Shown here one piece after another: positions 34,846 to 46,468 of a DNA stretch of 64,000 bases. The translations under genes were made by a program, and so were the position numbers. The stretch lies in the NCBI GenBank assembly GCA_963989385.1, contig OZ022502.1:1131501-1195500 (forward strand), given 5' to 3'. The notes below the pieces were generated by a model. The model did no database searches. It saw only the letters and a list, made by a program, of their open reading frames with translations, and was not told where the DNA came from. This stretch comes from Ctena decussata (lineage: Eukaryota; Mollusca; Bivalvia; Lucinida; Lucinidae). Each line of letters begins with the position of its first letter. Position 1 is the first letter of the stretch.

Positions 34846-37800
34846 CTACACATTTGTTAAGGAAAATGATGAAATGCTGATTATGTTCAAATGCTTTTGC
34901 AATACAGTCTGGCCTGGGCACATTTGGCCAAAATTATACATCTCACCCTGCATATTTCAAACATGAATAAAAGACTGAGGATGAGATCAGGCTGACAAAA
35001 TTGGTGGTATGAGAAATTATATTACTAGGCTCTTCCTCAACTGTTAGTACTATTACTTACCTATAGCCTAACTGCAAAATAAAAGCAACATCCAGTGCCT
35101 ATTTAAGAAAACTAACTTCTAAAATGGTAGTTTGATCAGTTGTATAACTAAGTTCGCCAACTTCTGGTTAAAACTTTCACTTACACTTATCCCTGCTGTA
35201 ATTCAAAAATTGAACTAGGTGTCAATAAAAGTATACTAACTTCTAGAGTGGTAGTTTGATCAGATAAATATAGCCAAGTTCTTTAACTTGGTTCAAACTT
35301 TTACTTACCCTTATCCCTGCTGTAATCTAAAAATAGGACCAGGATTCGAGGTTATAAAACTTGAGAATAATCTCAAACTCAAAATAAAGCACACTGACTG
35401 GCTGCTTCCGAACATGTAACTCAAAATAAAGCACACTGATTGGCTGCTTCCGAGCACATTTTGAGTCTGAGAATGTACTCAAGTTTTATAACCTCTTGGC
35501 TAGGTGTTGATAAAAGGATACTAACTTCTAGAGTAGTAGTTTGATCAGTTATATAACTAAGTTCTTCCTCAACTTGGTTTAAACTTTTACTAGCAGCTTC
35601 TTCATTCTTAATTAATAATGTCTGAGCATCGTCTAAATTATACTCTAACATTACATTAGCCTGAAATTAGATTAAAACATATAATTAACATTGCAATCAT
35701 GAAAAGTGGCATAACAGTTTATGTCAAAATAGAGGATCTTACAGAAGTAGTTATTACATATGAAATTACACAAGCATAAGATTCTTTTTCTCGTATGACC
35801 CTCTAAAATGAGATTTTATCACCTTATAAATCAAAATTATTCAAATAAGAAAATGCATTATTGTCATGGTCCTTGTCAATGATGTTACATGTATGCGCCA
35901 GAATGTTATTATTATACATGTGGTCATATGATTTTTATAGATGTTATCCACTGAATAAAAGTTACATCATATGATAAAGACGATCTTTACTAAACTGCAC
36001 AAACACACTTATAGAACCATCTTCTCTTACAACTTTATACTGCATTATCCACAGATTGTTCTTACAAACAGGAATGAGATTTAACACAATATATGAATTC
36101 ATACATATGGCTCTATCAAACGTCTGGACATTTTTGTATTCTGACCACTTTTAACTTCTCTCTTCCACCCACCCAGAGAAAAAAAACACACAGATGCCGC
36201 AAATGGAGATGGGATGGGAGATGGGTGTCCAAATGTTAGATACAGCCACCTGTGATGTGGCTGCTCAGGCTGTTTTAGGTCCTCATTAATCATACAGGCT
36301 TAAAGGCACAGATCTCTTGTGTTGTAGCTCAATCATTTAAGAAGAATGTGTACACTTTCAGAAGATGCAACTCAGCCACTTTCATTTTTGCCTCCCTTGG
36401 GAGCAAATTCTATTGTTTTGGAGCAGACCTTTGTTTGGAAGCGTAGGTACCCAAGAAAGACACAAGCACTGAAGTTGTTCCCTTTGTAATAATGAATGAA
36501 AAACATTGAAGGTCACCTGAAACTTGCTGTCCTGTGGATATGTGACTTGCTCATGGTCACACCACACTGGGCTTGGCAAGATTCTAACTCAGGACCTTTC
36601 AATCAGGTCCTGAGTCAGAACCTTGCCCCATCCGCACCTACTGCAAGCACAGTAGGCCCTTGCCCTACTAACATCCAAATTAGTAGTATGACCCAGCAGT
36701 GAAAGTTACCCAGCATCATCGCACAACCACAACGATCCTCCACATCCTCTGCCACTCCCCCCACCCCACAACCTACCCACCCATCACACAACCACAACAA
36801 CTCCAAGAATTTAACTCAATTACTGGAGTAATATCTCACTTACCCCTAACCAGAGACAAACTTTGTCAGTTGGTGGTATTCTAGCTTTAGCATAAACCTG
36901 GTCTGATAATAAAAACCTTGTTTCTATTGGATCTGGCGATTCCTGTAAACAAGAGAAAACAATGCAATACATGTTATTTATTTCTTGTAAAACTTTTCTT
37001 TTGGTCATTAGACCATGAAAATGGGACAAGATCAAATACTGCTGGATGCTTGCGTTCAGGCAGTTGTGTGCTAATGTATTAAGCGTGCATCAAGTTTGAG
37101 TTGAGGTGTGATTATTCTATTACATTAGTGATAATAAATGTTTTTTCGTCCATGGGCACATTGCCACATAATGATTACTAAACTAAGTTACTTAAATTGG
37201 GGGAAAATTCCATCAAGAATGCTTCATAAGCTGAGAAACTGTACTATCTTTTACATGAATTTATGAATGGTATACCCAATAAACATTGGACGAGATGAAG
37301 TGAAAGAAGACCAACAAACATAACATCAAAGTCTCCAGCCAAGTTTGCAAATGACTAGTGCATCAATGATGATATAATTTCAACACAGTTTTGATAAGGT
37401 GATCTACTTCATCAACCAGAGGACCAATGGTCCTGTAGCTCACCTGACACCTTCTGTCAACAGACACAATTTGTCATTTTGCTCATTTGTTACAAATTTG
37501 AAACCAGTAACTTTAAAGGTGTGCATATTTTAATTTTAAAATCTCAGTGACCTTGAGCAAAGTTCAAAAAATGACCTTATGTCTTCATGTATTCATTTAG
37601 TTAACCATATTTTCCAATTATTATATCTAGGCTTAAAAAAATTCCATGAAATCAACTGTTTAAGCATTTGGCTATTCAAGAAACAAAAATTGACAGTTCA
37701 GTTGCAACTTCGGAATTGTTCCCAGAAACATTCCGCTATAATGTATTCAGGAAGGACAGAAACCTTCATGGTGGCGGAGTGATGCTTCTCATTCATAAGG

Positions 37801-40800
37801 ACATTCCGCACATGCCCTTGTCAGAAATAGAAAACGACTCAGAATCAGTTTGGGTTAAAATTTTGGCAAACCAAACTTCCCATTATGTAGCAAGTTGGTA
37901 TCGTCAGCCTGGTGGCTCAAGTGAGGAATTTCAATTGTTTCGTGATCAGTTAGATCATATAGGGAAATAAGCTCCCCTCAGTTCACGTACTAGGGAATTT
38001 CAACTTCAAAGATATTGCTTGGCCAGACCGACTTAATAAGTCAGGATCAGTGTTAAGTCAGTCAGAGAGACAAATGTTGATTGATGTCATGAATGACCAT
38101 GGTTTAGAACAACTGGTGAATTTCCCGACTCGGGAGAAAAACACATTGGATTTAATTCTCACTTCGCTTCCTGGCCAGTTTCAAGACCTACATTCCCCGG
38201 ACAAACTTAGTGATCATGATGTGATATCAGGAACATTGAAAATTTATGTCCCCCCAAAAAAGAAACCTCGGAGGAAAGTTTTGTACCAAAAGGGAGATTT
38301 TGAATCAATGAGGAAAGAAGCGTCAGACTTCGCAAAACATAGGTACTTCAATGGTTACTCGGACAATCGCTCAGTTCAGGAAAACTTTGACTTGATAACC
38401 TCCTTTATTCAGGAGTCTGCTGAAAAGCATATCCCCTCAAAAACCAGTAGGTCAACCTCTTCTGTTCCTTGGATAACCCCTGAGATAAGTAGGAAGATTC
38501 GTAGAAGAAATAGGACACATGCGAAGGCCAAAAAGACTGGCAGTAGCAAACTTAGGTCAAAATTTGAATCTTTGAGAAGGGAAATTAAAGCTGATGTGAA
38601 AGAGCAACATGATTTGTATGTCAATAACTTGGTTGGTGACATAAAGGCTAATCCCAGAGACTTCTACAGGTACATTAATAGTCAAAAGAAAGATACTCAA
38701 GGTATCCCACCCCTAAAGAAGAGAAATGGTGGTAGTGTTGCCGAGTCAGAGTTGGAACAGGCTGATGAACTTAATGGTCAGTTTTCGGATGTGTTTAACA
38801 AAAGTGAGCACACCCAAGTCCCCCTTCCTAATCGCTCGGCTCCTTTCATGGAGGACATTCATGTTTTGGCAGACGGTGTAACGAAACTTCTTAAGGGCTT
38901 GAACCCATCGAAAGCTTTAGGACCTGATGAATTGCATCCCAGAGTCTTAAAAGAACTAGCATCTGAATTAGGCCCAATGTTCGCTCATCTTTTCCAACAA
39001 TCTATTGACTCGGGTGAAATCCCCAAGGAATGGTCTCTTGCAAATATATGCCCAATCTTCAAAAAAGGAGATAGGTCTTTGGCTTGCAATTACCGACCGG
39101 TTTCTCTAACTTGTGTACAATGCAAGTTACTCAAACACATTGTCTGCTCTAATATTATGGCACATTTGGATGAACATAAACTTTTGTCAGACAGACAACA
39201 TGCTTTCCATAAGAAACATAGCTGTGAAACTCAACTGATCACATTTATAAATGACTGGGCTAAAATCTTGGATAAGGGCGGTCAGGTTGACACTTTTATC
39301 TTGGACTTCGAGAGAGCTTTTGACACTCCCCCTCATGAATTACTTAAATGTAAGCTATACGGCTATGGTATTGGTGGGAAGACTCTGAAATGGATAGATT
39401 CTTTTATCTGTTACAGGCAGCAGCGTGTGGTGATAAATGGAGTTAAGTCAGATTGGGCCCCGGTTTCGTCAGGTGTCCCCCAGGGCACTGTGCTTGGACC
39501 ATTGTTGTTCTCGTTATACATTAACGATATAACAGAAAATATTGACTCGGAATTAAGACTTTTCGCTGACGACTGTGTTTGCTATCGTGAAATCAGAGAT
39601 ATTGAAGACACTGTGAAACTTCAGGAGGATATAGATCAGTTAGGTTGTTGGGCAAGGAGTTGGGGCATGAGATTTCATCCTGTTAAATGCAATATAATGC
39701 AAATTACAAGGAAACGGATCAAGAAGATCAATGCTTCCTATACCTTAGAGGGAACGGTCCTCAGTAATGTAGAAACTATCAAGTATCTCGGCATAACCAT
39801 TGCCAATGATTTGAAATGGAACACACATGTCAGTAATATTTGCACAAAGGCTAATAGGACCCTCGGCTTCCTCATACATAACTTGGCAGCATGTCCACAA
39901 GATGTTAAGGAGTCAGCATACAAGGGACTGGTGCGTCCAGTCCTGGAGTATGGCAGTTCAGTTTGGGACCCTCAAAGTATACTTCTTCAAGATGAACTTG
40001 AGAAGGTGCAGAAAAGGGCAGCTAGATTTGTAATGGGAAATTACACATATGAAACTGGAAGTATGACTGGCATTCTGGAGAAACTTAAGTGGGAATCCCT
40101 AAAAAAGAGAAGGAAAGATAGTAGACTTATAATGCTTTACAAAGGTCTAAGGGGTGCAGCCAGTATACCCATAAATGACCTTGTTCCCCCAAATAGGCGT
40201 ACCAGGAATCATCATTCCCTGACATTTCAAACCTCATTGGCTGGGACTGACATTTACAAGTCCAGTTTCTTCCCCCAGACTATTAGAGATTGGAATTCCC
40301 TGGAAGATTCACTTATTTCTGCTGCTGAGTGTGCAGAGGATTCAGTTACTAAGTTTACTTCTCTTATAAGGGCTAGGGACTAGCTTCCCTGATTCACAGG
40401 TCCTGGTGAATGATTGTCTTTGGACGTATCACCAGTAAACAATTCTGATTCTGATTCTGACCCATATGAAAGCAAAACATACCAAAGTTGACCTTGCCAT
40501 ATATTAGGTCAAGGCCAATGCACCATCATGATTGTACAAATTATGATGGGCCCCAGTTCTCAATGCTACATACCATGCCACGAGGTCATTGTGCCTTTGA
40601 TTCAGGATAAGAAGATTTTTGAAGAGTTTTACCATATATGGGCATGGTGTCCATCTTGGTCATGTGACCATGACCAGCTCAACAAACTTTGATTCTTTTA
40701 ACCCAGTAAAGCTCTGTATGAAACATAGCTTCAAACAGCCCAATGGCTTCAGAGAAGATGTTTGAAAATGTTGACAGGCAACAGAATCACAGTGACCTTG

Positions 40801-43800
40801 AACAAAGAATGACCTTGACCTTAAACAACATAATATCTTCATAGGCTCACTTAGTTAATCATACATACCAAATATCATCTTGAAATTAGGTCACACTCAA
40901 TGCACAGTCCTGATTTGTATAAATTACAATGGGCCCAAGTTCCAAATGCTACATACCAAGTTTCAAGGTCATAGGCCTTTTGATTCTGGAGAAAATGATT
41001 TTTGAACTGGTTTTACCATATATGGACAAGGCGGCCATCTTGGTTATGTGACCCAGATCCCGGGAACCAACTTTCGTTCCCCCATCCCACTAAGACTCCA
41101 ATATGAAATTTGGCTTCAATCGGCGAAGTGGTTTCAGAGGAGAAGATGTTTGAAAATCTTGACCACAGATGGATGGAGCGAATGACCTTGACCTTTAGTG
41201 ACATAATATCTTCATTTGTTCATTTAGTTGACCATGTATACCAAGTATTGTACCTTAAACTTTAATAGTTTCTGAGAAATCCACTGTTTAAGCGTTTTCC
41301 CATATAAAAGCCCAACGTACCAAAGTTGACCATGTCATAAATTAGGTCAAGGTCATCGCAAGGTCATCATTTGTATAAACTATGATGGGCCCCCATGCCC
41401 AAAGCTACATACCAAGTTTCAAGGTCATAGGCCTTTTGATTATGGAGAAGATTTTTGAAGGTTTTTTACCATATATGGGCATGGCCGCCATCTTGGTCAT
41501 GTGACCCAGACCCCGCATACAAACTTACATTCCCCCCATCCCACTGAGACTCCATATGAAATTTGGCTTCAATCGGCCCAGTGGTCTATGAGGAGAAGAT
41601 GTTTGAAAATCTTGACAACGGATGGTCGGACCTAATGACCTTGACCTTTAGTGACATAACATCTTCATTTGTTCATTTAGTTGACCATGTATACCAAGTA
41701 TTGTACCTTAGACTTAAACAGTTTCTGAGAAATTCGCTGTTTAAGTGTTTTCCCAAAAAAAAGCCTAACGTACCAAAGTTGACAATGTCATAAATTATGT
41801 CAAGGTCATCGCAAGGTCATCATTTGTATAAAATATTATGGGCCCGCATGCCCGATGCTACATACCAAGTTTCAAGGTCATAGGCCTTTTGGTTCTGGAG
41901 AAGAAGATTTTTGAAGGGTTTTTACCATATATGGGCATGGCGGCCATCTTGGTCATGTGACCCAGACCCCCGCATACAAACTTTCGTTCCCCCATCCCAT
42001 TAAGACTCCATATGAAATTTGGCTTTAATCGGCCCAGTGGTTTCAGAGGAGAAGATGTTTGAAAATCTTGACGACGGATGGATGGACCAAATGACCTTGA
42101 CCTCTAGTGACATAATATCTTCACTTGTTCATTTAGTTGACCATGTATACCAAGTATTGTACCTTAGACTTAAATAGTTTCTGAGGAATCTGCAGTTTAA
42201 GCATTTTTCCATATAAAAGCCTAACGTACCAAAGTTGACCATGTCATAAATTAGGTCAAGGTCATCGCAAGGTCATCATTTGTATAAACTACGATGGGCC
42301 CGCATGCCGGATGCTACATACCAAGTTTCAAGGTCACAGGCCTTTTGGTTCTGGAGAAGAAGATTTTTGAAGGGTTTTTACCATATATGGGCATGGCGGC
42401 CATCTTGGTCATGTGACCCAGATTCCCCGAACAAACTTTCGTTCCCCCAACCCATGGAGGCTCCATATAAAATTTGGCTTTGATCGGCCTAGCGGTTTCG
42501 GAGAAGAACACCTTTTAAAATGGTGGACTGACGGACGACGGACGGACTACGGAGGCCTGCCTATACTATAAGCTCACCTATGAACCTTCGGCTCAGGTGA
42601 GCTAAAAATCAATATAAACAATATAAAAGTGCATGTACTTTTCAATATATGAGCCGCGACACGAGAAAACCAACAAAGTGGTTATGCGCCAAGCGCAGAC
42701 TCAGATCAGCCTGGGCATCCACCCAGTCTGATCAGAGTCTTGGCTGTCTGCACGGAGGTAGCTTAGACACTTAGCTACCCTTTGGATACTTAACGAAGAG
42801 TCCGATCAAACTGGGTGGATGCCCAGGCTGATCTGAATCTGCGCTTGGCGCACAACCACATTGTTGGTTTTCTCGTGCCGCGGCTCATATTTTACAGAGG
42901 ACTGTTACAAAGAGAACGAACCTTTTTAGACTGTAGATGATGAACAATATCTAAGGATTTTTTTATATCTGGAATTTGTGCCTTTAACCTAAAAATAAAA
43001 TCAAAATAACATAACAACATTCTAGATATTAAGACAGGAAGGTCTGAGAAAACAGAATAAAGATCAGACTGCTCCCAAAAGGAGAAATCTGATCAGGATC
43101 TACACTCTCTGCCATTCCATCTGCATCTTTGGATCATTACTGCATTGTAAAAGCAAACTTCCGATTTTAGATTAATTATGTTGCTCTTCAAAATTGGGTC
43201 TTCATGGAAAGTATACATTTGCTGCCGGAGCAAATTCTTTCCTTAAACAGAAGACCCCTTCTGAGAAAAGAGGCAAAAAAAAAAAGGAAGCAGTCGAGTT
43301 GCTTCCTCTGAAAGTATATGCTTATACCTTAATTCTGTTTATTCTAAGTATTTTGGCACTGGCTGATAAACTTCTCTTTTGGCTCAAAATAACACCCTCC
43401 CTCCCCCCCCCCCCCCCGCCCCCCCCCCCCCCTCATCCCCACTTTGTAAATTGCAATGTCCCATGGGCATTTAATAGGATGACAAAATGAGGCAGTTCCA
43501 GTATGGAGACATAACATATTTTCTCACTGATTATACAAATAGATTTGTTCCTTCCAATGAATCATATATTTCACAGAATGTGAACAGAAGTTACCTCATA
43601 ATAGTATTACGCCTACCTTTCTCACCTAATAGCCTAATATAGCCCTCTCGGCAAAACTTTAATATAGTGGACTCATGTGGATTCAAAGCCTTTAAAGCAG
43701 GCGAAATGAGGCAAATTTGGTATCAAAGTAAAGCTGCACATCTAATCTACAAATTGAGACCATGTATGACCGTGTAGAGCCAACCTTGAGTTTCCGCTGA

Positions 43801-46335
43801 CCTTTTGAAGCACATTGGTGTCGATAGACTTTTACGCGCCCGTTTGCAACACATGGAGGTAGCTTTTACACTACTTATTCAAGCTTTATCAGACATTAAC
43901 AGGGAAAAATCGACTATGCAAAGAACGGAGAAATGTTATAGTTTGTAATAAACCTGTTTTTGATGATATTTAATGGAATGTTATTGCATAAGCCAGTGCT
44001 AAAATCCTCGATGTCTGTACATTTGTTGACGATCGGCCATTCCTTGTTGTTTCGCTAACACACGATGAAAGCGCTTAGAAGACAATGAAAACCAGTCTGC
44101 ATCAACGTGATGTCATAAACGTGTCATATGCAAGGGTCGCAACTGTTGCAAGACGATCTTTTTTGTTCTTCGCTCTATCCAACGGACTTGTTTATTCAGT
44201 GTTGTACAGACCACGGATTGCTTGTCACATTATTTGTTTAGGAAAAAATAAATTAAAAAAGCATAAAACATGCGTAATATTTTTTTCCCGATGAAAACAC
44301 ATGACATTCATGGTTTTGAAACAAATGAATGAAGGACGATAGTGATCTACTACTTTAAGAATGATTACAGCGGTGTGTGCTGAAAAATTTGCATATCGAG
44401 AGCGTATTTTTTTTTCTTTCTTTTTATTTTTTTTTCTGTTTATTCAGTGAGGTGCAGAGTGAACAAATGATTATAAGACCTAAATACACTTGCAGTTTAT
44501 TCCGTTTGATAAATTTTACGGAATAAATCGCATTGTTTGTTGTTGTTGTTGATTTGAAAGTTCCGCCGTTGACTTTTTGGCGCACCTTTTGTTATCCTAG
44601 AAAGGCTTTGCTACCCGACCGATGTTTTGCCCGCCACTATGAATAATCAAAACAACAGTGATGCAGTTTATTCCGTATGATATAAGGGGAAAGAATTGCA
44701 CATTTTGTTTTTGGCCAAGGCATATTGGTGTTTTCTTTCATTATGTGTATGCATCTGTATATTAGGATGTATCCACATTTTCTTACCTACAGGAATGAAA
44801 TGAATCCTAATTTTTTGGTCAAGGCATATTATTGTTTTCCTTGAAAACATGGATTCGTCTCTTTATAGGGGGTTTCCACATTGTCTCTCTATAGATCCAG
44901 GAGTGTATCCACATTTTTAGCCAGGGCATTGTTTTCTTCAAAATGTGGATACATCAATATACAAGGATGTATCCACATTTTCGTCCCTATATAGAGATGT
45001 ATCCACATTTTTTTAGCCAAGGCATTTTATTGTTTTTCTTCAAAGTGTGGATTCATCTTTATATAAGGATGTATCCACATTTTGAAGGAAAACAATAAAA
45101 TGTCCTGGTTTCAAAAATGTGAGTACATTCCTATGCAGAAACATAACGCCTTGTCTACTTATTTATACGGAATAAACCGAATCTATCAGAATGGCACTGC
45201 TCCTCTCAAGAGGGAGACCGTTTGCCACGAGGTTGACAACTTAAATTTCAGAATGTTTACAGCGCAGTTTTAACCATAGACTGGTTGTTTTACTTCCTTG
45301 ATCAAAGTTAAAGGACGCTTGCAGCTTTCCTACAAACTCGAGACTAAATTTTATTTTATGATTGACAAATCCACATTTTTAAGGATTGTAGGTTAGTGAA
45401 CAGATGTTTTACCATTACTGACAAGTGTTAAGTGTAAGATTACGAACATGTCATGGATAAATATTCCTGCCAAGTCCTGCAAATAGTGGAAAATACATTG
45501 GTACCCTCAGTGAAAGAAATTAAAAATGGCGATCGTCAAGCCAAAAAAAGTCGGACACTGCCTGGGTTTGTTAAACCCTGACAAGTTCTGTATCAGCCTG
45601 GGCATTAAATCTTAGGTATGGAAATAAAGAAGAGATACTGAACTTTCTGTTGGTACCAGATTTGCTGTGGTTCTCCTTCTTATAAGGGAGGAATCCACAT
45701 GAGTCCACTATATTAAAGTTTTACCGCCCTCTCATTGGTCTGGCTCTTTCTCATGACCTTGTGGCAGGGTCAACTTGATGATTTTTACTCCATATTTTCT
45801 GTCTTCTCTAGGACACAGTTTATTTTGCTCTAAAAGACTGTCAGTCTGATTGCTCAGTTGTTAAATCCTAACATTCACTCACTTGGCTACAAAAGGTGAC
45901 AATAAAAGCTCCTAAAGTCATACCAGAAATTCCTTGACCGGGGATTAGCCACGGAACTTAGAGATATTTCTGTGGCTAATATTTGTCAGATATAATTATA
46001 ATCACCATCAGAGACTGGTCTGAACTCAGACTGGTTTATACCAGAAGATGGTGATTCATAAAGAGACTGGCTCTCCATAGCACAAGACAAGGTTCTACAG
46101 ATGCTCTTATATTATAAAGCAATGTAAGAAAAAAGATAAGAAACAAGAAGGAACTGATAACATCAGATCCCATATCTTGGCATCTCAACCAAACGGGAAA
46201 GAAGTAAACTTACCTGGCTTTCTTAGTATTTAAGTTATATTCCATAAACTTGTATTTATTATGCTGTTCATCAAGCTTTCTGAGGAGAGACTCGGCTGTT
46301 TCATCTTCCTTCTTCATAAAAGCTTCAACATCTTC
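34784..46335 (-). CDS. VBP1: Prefoldin subunit 3 gene (5' exon not found)
   Basis: VBP1 (PFDN3) is an alpha-type subunit of the hexameric prefoldin chaperone, which hands unfolded actin and tubulin to the TRiC/CCT chaperonin in the cytosol. In humans it also binds VHL. Five exons encode about 162 residues, with correct phases and GT/AG sites throughout. In order they give E-D-V-E-A-F-M-K-K, K-L-D-E-Q-H-N-K-Y-K-F-M-E-Y-N-L, L-K-A-Q-I-P-D-I-K, R-I-P-P-T-D-K-V-C-L-W-L-G, A-N-V-M-L-E-Y-N-L-D-D-A and M-A-R-V-Y-N-W-D-V-K-R-R. Each matches the human protein closely. Human VBP1 has 197 residues, so only the first ~30-35 (exon 1) are missing; that exon should lie to the right of 46335. Confidence in identity is very high. 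Confidence 0.96.
35104..35190 (-). pseudogene. Partial duplicate of VBP1 exon 5, copy 1
   Basis: On the minus strand AGTGAAAGTTTTAACCAG...GAACTTAGTTATA...ACTGATCAAACTACCA...GAAGTTAGT parallels the end of the real exon. Small indels break the reading frame, so it cannot replace exon 5. Confidence 0.75.
35228..35330 (-). pseudogene. Partial duplicate of VBP1 exon 5, copy 2
   Basis: AGTAAAAGTTTGAACCAAGTT...CTGATCAAACTACCACTCTAGAAGTTAGTATAC again copies the exon end and keeps the donor-like TTAGTATAC. A deletion and an insertion shift the frame. Confidence 0.78.
35346..35494. mobile_element. Foldback MITE with GAGGTTATAAAA ends, copy 2
   Basis: It has the same ends and core as 34556-34692 (GAGGTTATAAAAC ... 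GTTTTATAACCTC). The left core is tandemly repeated (ACTCAAAATAAAGCACACTGA twice). It sits inside the repeated exon-5 unit. Confidence 0.82.
35522..35660 (-). CDS. VBP1: VBP1 exon 5
   Basis: The exon is flanked by TAATTTCAG and GTATCC and encodes 46 codons plus one base. A-N-V-M-L-E-Y-N-L-D-D-A-Q-T-L-L and D-Q-T-T-T-L-E-V match the human A-N-V-M-L-E-Y-D-I-D-E-A-Q-A-L-L and D-Q-F-T-T-T-E-V. It forms the second coiled-coil arm. Confidence 0.96.
35661..36843 (-). other. VBP1 intron 4 with a CORE-type SINE
   Basis: The intron contains the SINE at about 36410-36640 and a CCAC/CACAACC-rich tract at about 36720-36800. No other feature is recognised. Confidence 0.5.
36410..36640 (-). mobile_element. 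SINE with CORE-like domain (family S3), copy 1
   Basis: On the minus strand a decayed head (GGTCCTGAGTTAGAATC) is followed by GTGTGACCATGAGCAAGTCACATATCCACAG. That segment matches the domain in the SINE at 58167-58388 and resembles the CORE/MIR motif TGACCTTGGGCAAGTCAC. The boundaries are approximate. Confidence 0.6.
36844..36942 (-). CDS. VBP1: VBP1 exon 4
   Basis: The exon is flanked by TTGTTTACAG and GTAAGT and encodes 33 codons. I-E-T-R-F-L-L-S-D-Q-V-Y-A-K-A and I-P-P-T-D-K-V-C-L-W-L-G form the beta-hairpin assembly region and are nearly identical to the human protein. Confidence 0.97.
37430..37666 (+). repeat. Left part of ~455-bp satellite, before LINE insertion
   Basis: It shows the satellite landmarks (GTAGCTCACCTG, TCAGTGACCTTGA, GTTTAAGCATTT), which resume after the LINE at about 40460. 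Confidence 0.7.
37667..40459 (+). mobile_element. CR1/Jockey-like LINE, 5'-truncated, inserted in the satellite
   Basis: It begins inside the endonuclease domain (A-I-Q-E-T-K, APE motif at 37668) and ends after the RT stop at 40383 with a short 3' UTR and a triple ATTCTG tail. The RT has an R-A-F-D-T motif A, S-G-V-P-Q-G-T-V-L-G-P and a F-A-D-D catalytic box. A stop at 37968-37970 plus a frame change near 37995 separate the endonuclease and RT frames, so the copy is not functional as it stands. Confidence 0.9.
38050..40383 (+). pseudogene. LINE reverse transcriptase frame (777 codons)
   Basis: This long uninterrupted frame covers the end of the endonuclease (S-D-H-D-V-I motif), the RT fingers/palm with F-A-D-D, and a C-terminal R-P-V-L-E-Y-G-S-S-V-W-D thumb-like segment. 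It lacks an intact N-terminal endonuclease and ORF1. Length and integrity suggest a young insertion. The methionine at 38050 is simply the first in the open frame. Confidence 0.9.
40460..42605 (+). repeat. Tandem satellite, ~455-bp unit, about 4.5 copies
   Basis: The anchor ACCATATATGG(G/A)CA recurs at 40631, 41014, 41468, 41924 and 42380, so the last three intervals are 454-456 bp. Each unit carries GGCCATCTTGGTCATGTGACC, CAAGTTTCAAGGTCATAGGCC and AATGACCTTGACC. The array ends in ACGGACGACGGACGG and a hairpin AGCTCACCT...AGGTGAGCT at 42571-42603. The first unit is shorter because of the LINE insertion. Confidence 0.88.
42651..42886 (+). mobile_element. Foldback MITE, family FB-1, copy 9
   Basis: This is one of the best-preserved copies (GAGCCGCGACACGAG ... 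CGCGGCTC). It lies between the satellite hairpin and VBP1 exon 3, about 35 bp from the exon's donor. Confidence 0.87.
42922..42988 (-). CDS. VBP1: VBP1 exon 3
   Basis: The exon is flanked by ATTTTTAG and GTTCGT and encodes one base plus 22 codons. L-K-A-Q-I-P-D-I-K-K-S-L-D-I matches the human L-K-G-Q-I-P-E-I-K-Q-T-L-E-I. The donor is weaker than the others and sits beside FB-1 copy 9. Confidence 0.94.
43400..43434 (+). repeat. Poly-C tract
   Basis: A run of about 30 C with one G interrupts VBP1 intron 2. Confidence 0.8.
43650..45725. mobile_element. 2,076-bp DNA element with 35-bp terminal inverted repeats and 8-bp target duplication
   Basis: The left end GGCAAAACTTTAATATAGTG (43650) and the inverse right end GGTAAAACTTTAATATAGTG (45725 inward) match over 34 of 35 bases. 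They are flanked by identical GCCCTCTC (43642-43649 and 45726-45733). An 8-bp duplication suits hAT- or P-type elements. No transposase reading frame is visible, so it is non-autonomous. A second inverted-repeat element (44666-45177) is nested in it. Confidence 0.88.
44666..45177. mobile_element. Nested element with GTTTATTCCGTAT ends and internal ATGTGGATACATC array
   Basis: GTTTATTCCGTAT (44666) and ATACGGAATAAAC (45177) are exact inverse ends. Inside, motifs such as GATGTATCCACATTTT and AAAATGTGGATACATC alternate in both orientations about six times, with TTTGGTCAAGGCAT/AGCCAAGGCAT linkers. A smaller pair of the same ends lies at about 44497-44530. Confidence 0.7.
46214..46335 (-). CDS. 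VBP1: VBP1 exon 2
   Basis: The exon is flanked by ATGTTTACAG and GTAAGT and encodes 40 codons plus two bases. E-D-V-E-A-F-M-K-K-E-D-E-T-A-E-S-L-L-R-K-L-D-E-Q is followed by K-Y-K-F-M-E-Y-N-L, matching the first coiled-coil helix of human VBP1. The phase-0 start agrees with the human exon 1/2 junction. Confidence 0.96.
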
Positions 46336-46384
46336 CTGTAAACATGACAACATGAGTGCCATAAACATGTATGGGTATACAATT

Positions 46385-46468
46385 TATCACAAAATGTGTC
46401 TCTCTTAATAATGATTGAAAAAACATAATGATTATGTTTTTTCATTATTAAGGGAGACACCTTTTGTG
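46385..46468. mobile_element. Small palindromic MITE
   Basis: ATCACAAAATGTGTCTC...TAATAATGA...AAAACATAAT is mirrored by ATTATGTTTTTTCATTATTAAGGGAGACA...TTTTGTGA. About 84 bp, loop-free. Confidence 0.75.

Larger units (their letters stand above)
34846..35521 (-). other. VBP1 intron 5 with two pseudo-copies of exon 5
   Basis: The intron holds two partial copies of the end of exon 5 (about 35104-35190 and 35228-35330) and a foldback MITE (35346-35494). The copied unit is about 120 bp and includes the exon end, the donor and some intron. Confidence 0.75.

Noticed and set aside
44668..44850. 60-codon frame within the ATGTGGATACATC array
   Set aside because: It is repeat sequence read by chance, with no conserved codon pattern between units.
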